This document shows, in pieces, positions 62,717 through 64,000 of a DNA stretch of 64,000 nucleotides; the stretch's first letter is position 1, and each line of letters begins with the position of its first letter. A program made the translations under genes and the position numbers. Source of the stretch: Acanthacorydalis orientalis (lineage: Eukaryota; Arthropoda; Insecta; Megaloptera; Corydalidae); the NCBI GenBank assembly GCA_034766995.1, contig CM068319.1:19529922-19593921 (forward strand). Direction: 5' to 3'. The notes under the pieces were generated by a model. It saw only the letters and a program-made list of their open reading frames with translations, was not told where the DNA came from and did no database searches.

Positions 62717-63188
62717 ATAAAGTAATAAAAAGTATTTGTTTTAGCTAAATTCGACAAATTGAAAATCAATGAAATTATATAACATTTTTATGTTCATTTT
62801 TGAATATGTAAATTTTTACAGTATAATAAAATCATTCTTTGTCAATAATTATTAAGACATTTTTAGTATTGTCACTGAAAATTTGACGATTTAAATTGCT
62901 TAATATTCTGAAAACCATTAAATATATTTTTATTATTTTTTTTTCTCATTTGATTCTTTCGTTCTGGATTACAAATAAAATGAACGGTATATTTAACAAA
63001 ATACATATTTTATAAATAATGATATTCAATTAGTTTACTTTTTATTTTTTACATAATTATTATTGACCGGTTATTAATTAACTATTAGAATATTTTTGGT
63101 TTAATTTCCATTTATAATTTGTTGGATTATTCGGTAGCTTTAATTTTTTTAATTAGTCCGTTATTTCATACCCTATTACGCTGATGTA

Positions 63189-63247
<59 letters not shown>

Positions 63248-63938
63248 TTATGTATGTATGTAAAGTTCTTCTAGAATGTGTTTTGTTTTGAAAAAATAAA
63301 ATAAATAGTACACTACTGATTTTATGGACAAATCCACTTTACGAGAACATATTCCACGGTAATAATCGTTTCTGTTAAGTGTCATTGTTTCTTTTTATTT
63401 GTGTTAAGTACAATTGCTGATTTTTAAATGTCATTCAGCTAAGAACAGTATATAGTTCTGATTTTACAAGTTTCACTATTCTGTACTTTTTTATATGACT
63501 CTATTTAGTTTTTATCAAGTTCTAAGCATTAAACAAAACTTAGATTTATTGATAGTTTAATGGATTCGAAGTCTTTTTATTTGGTTTTGTCCGTTAAGTG
63601 TTTTCTTCTTGGTCTATTTTCTTTAATTTTTTCTATGTATCTAATTCATATTAGTATGTATGTATGTATGTATATATATATATATATTTATATACAAAGA
63701 TAAATACATCATAAATCTTATGAAAATGTCTTAAGTAAAAAAGTTGTTTATTTATGAGAAGTAAATAAAACTTTTATAAAATATAAAATTGTGTACTTGG
63801 AACTATGTACTTTCTATATTTTATAGAAGAAAGATTATAACTATGTAATTTACGAAATTATGAGTACACTATGTTTTAATAATACTTAATTGAAACCCGG
63901 AAAAGGATATTCTTAAAATTACTTTTGTATGAAGTGTG

Positions 63939-63970
<32 letters not shown>

Positions 63971-64000
63971 ATACATATTACTGAGAGTAAACAGTAGAGA
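62717..64000. other. AT-rich stretch with microsatellites to the window end
   Basis: Arrays at 63193-63262 (TA then TATG), 63653-63690 (TATG then TA) and 63939-63976 (TA with CATA). No open frame. The window ends in ordinary sequence (CTGAGAGTAAACAGTAGAGA). Confidence 0.7.
63193..63262. repeat. Compound (TA)n-(TATG)n microsatellite
   Basis: About 47 bp of TA, then TATGTATTTATGTATGTATG. The mirror order occurs at 63653-63690. Confidence 0.94.

Overview
This window looks like animal nuclear DNA from a gene desert or a very large intron. Bulk sequence is extremely A+T rich: the line at 13621-13680 has 7 G/C in 60. It carries roughly 75 (TA)n tracts, several of them 50-86 bp and perfect. No rRNA, CRISPR array, operon or bacterial signal was seen, and no convincing protein-coding gene. 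Most open frames over 60 codons are translated microsatellite (YIYIYI runs), reverse complements of one another, or random AT-rich frames without family motifs. I cannot exclude a small exon inside one of the G+C-richer islands. The only recognisable protein homology is to mariner transposase (cecropia-like subfamily).

Mariner is the only transposon family I can name here, and the islands are rich in CpG. With the strong A+T bias, this suggests an insect, and a bee-like hymenopteran would fit. That assignment is inference; nothing in the window proves it.

Layout. Four short mariner derivatives sit at 4455-5020 (+), 23874-24429 (+), 45481-45871 (+) and 54175-54736 (-). Each has recognisable inverted ends. 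All keep only the N-terminal DNA-binding part of the transposase, so none can make an active enzyme. Three are almost the same size (556, 562 and 566 bp) and lose the catalytic region at about the same place, which suggests a small non-autonomous family derived from one deleted ancestor. A separate foldback element of unknown family lies at 38961-39133. A worn tRNA-derived sequence lies at 20453-20524.

Between the AT-rich stretches are about 18 islands of normal-complexity DNA, 100-800 bp each, at 40-55 percent G+C in the lines I counted. The main ones are near 816-1330, 3161-3620, 12445-13260, 15756-16140, 17741-18135, 22916-23330, 25011-25330, 28721-29250, 33380-33600, 35330-35760, 39960-40300, 41940-42180, 44150-44420, 47320-47640, 48418-48720, 49680-50030, 51200-51600 and 56180-56560. 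They contain palindromes and motifs resembling binding sites: an RFX X-box-like site at 12670-12683, clustered GTCAC/TGACA dyads at 51381-51428, and TAATTA/TTAATTG homeodomain-type cores. The simplest reading is an array of cis-regulatory elements, possibly with non-coding exons, around a gene lying outside the window.

Other structure includes a 72-nt pre-miRNA-like hairpin at 7513-7584, a 120-bp-spaced duplication at 60327-60508, a 25-bp tandem repeat at 48135-48206, a 10-bp-period array at 18691-18819 and a short Z-DNA-type run at 56409-56425.
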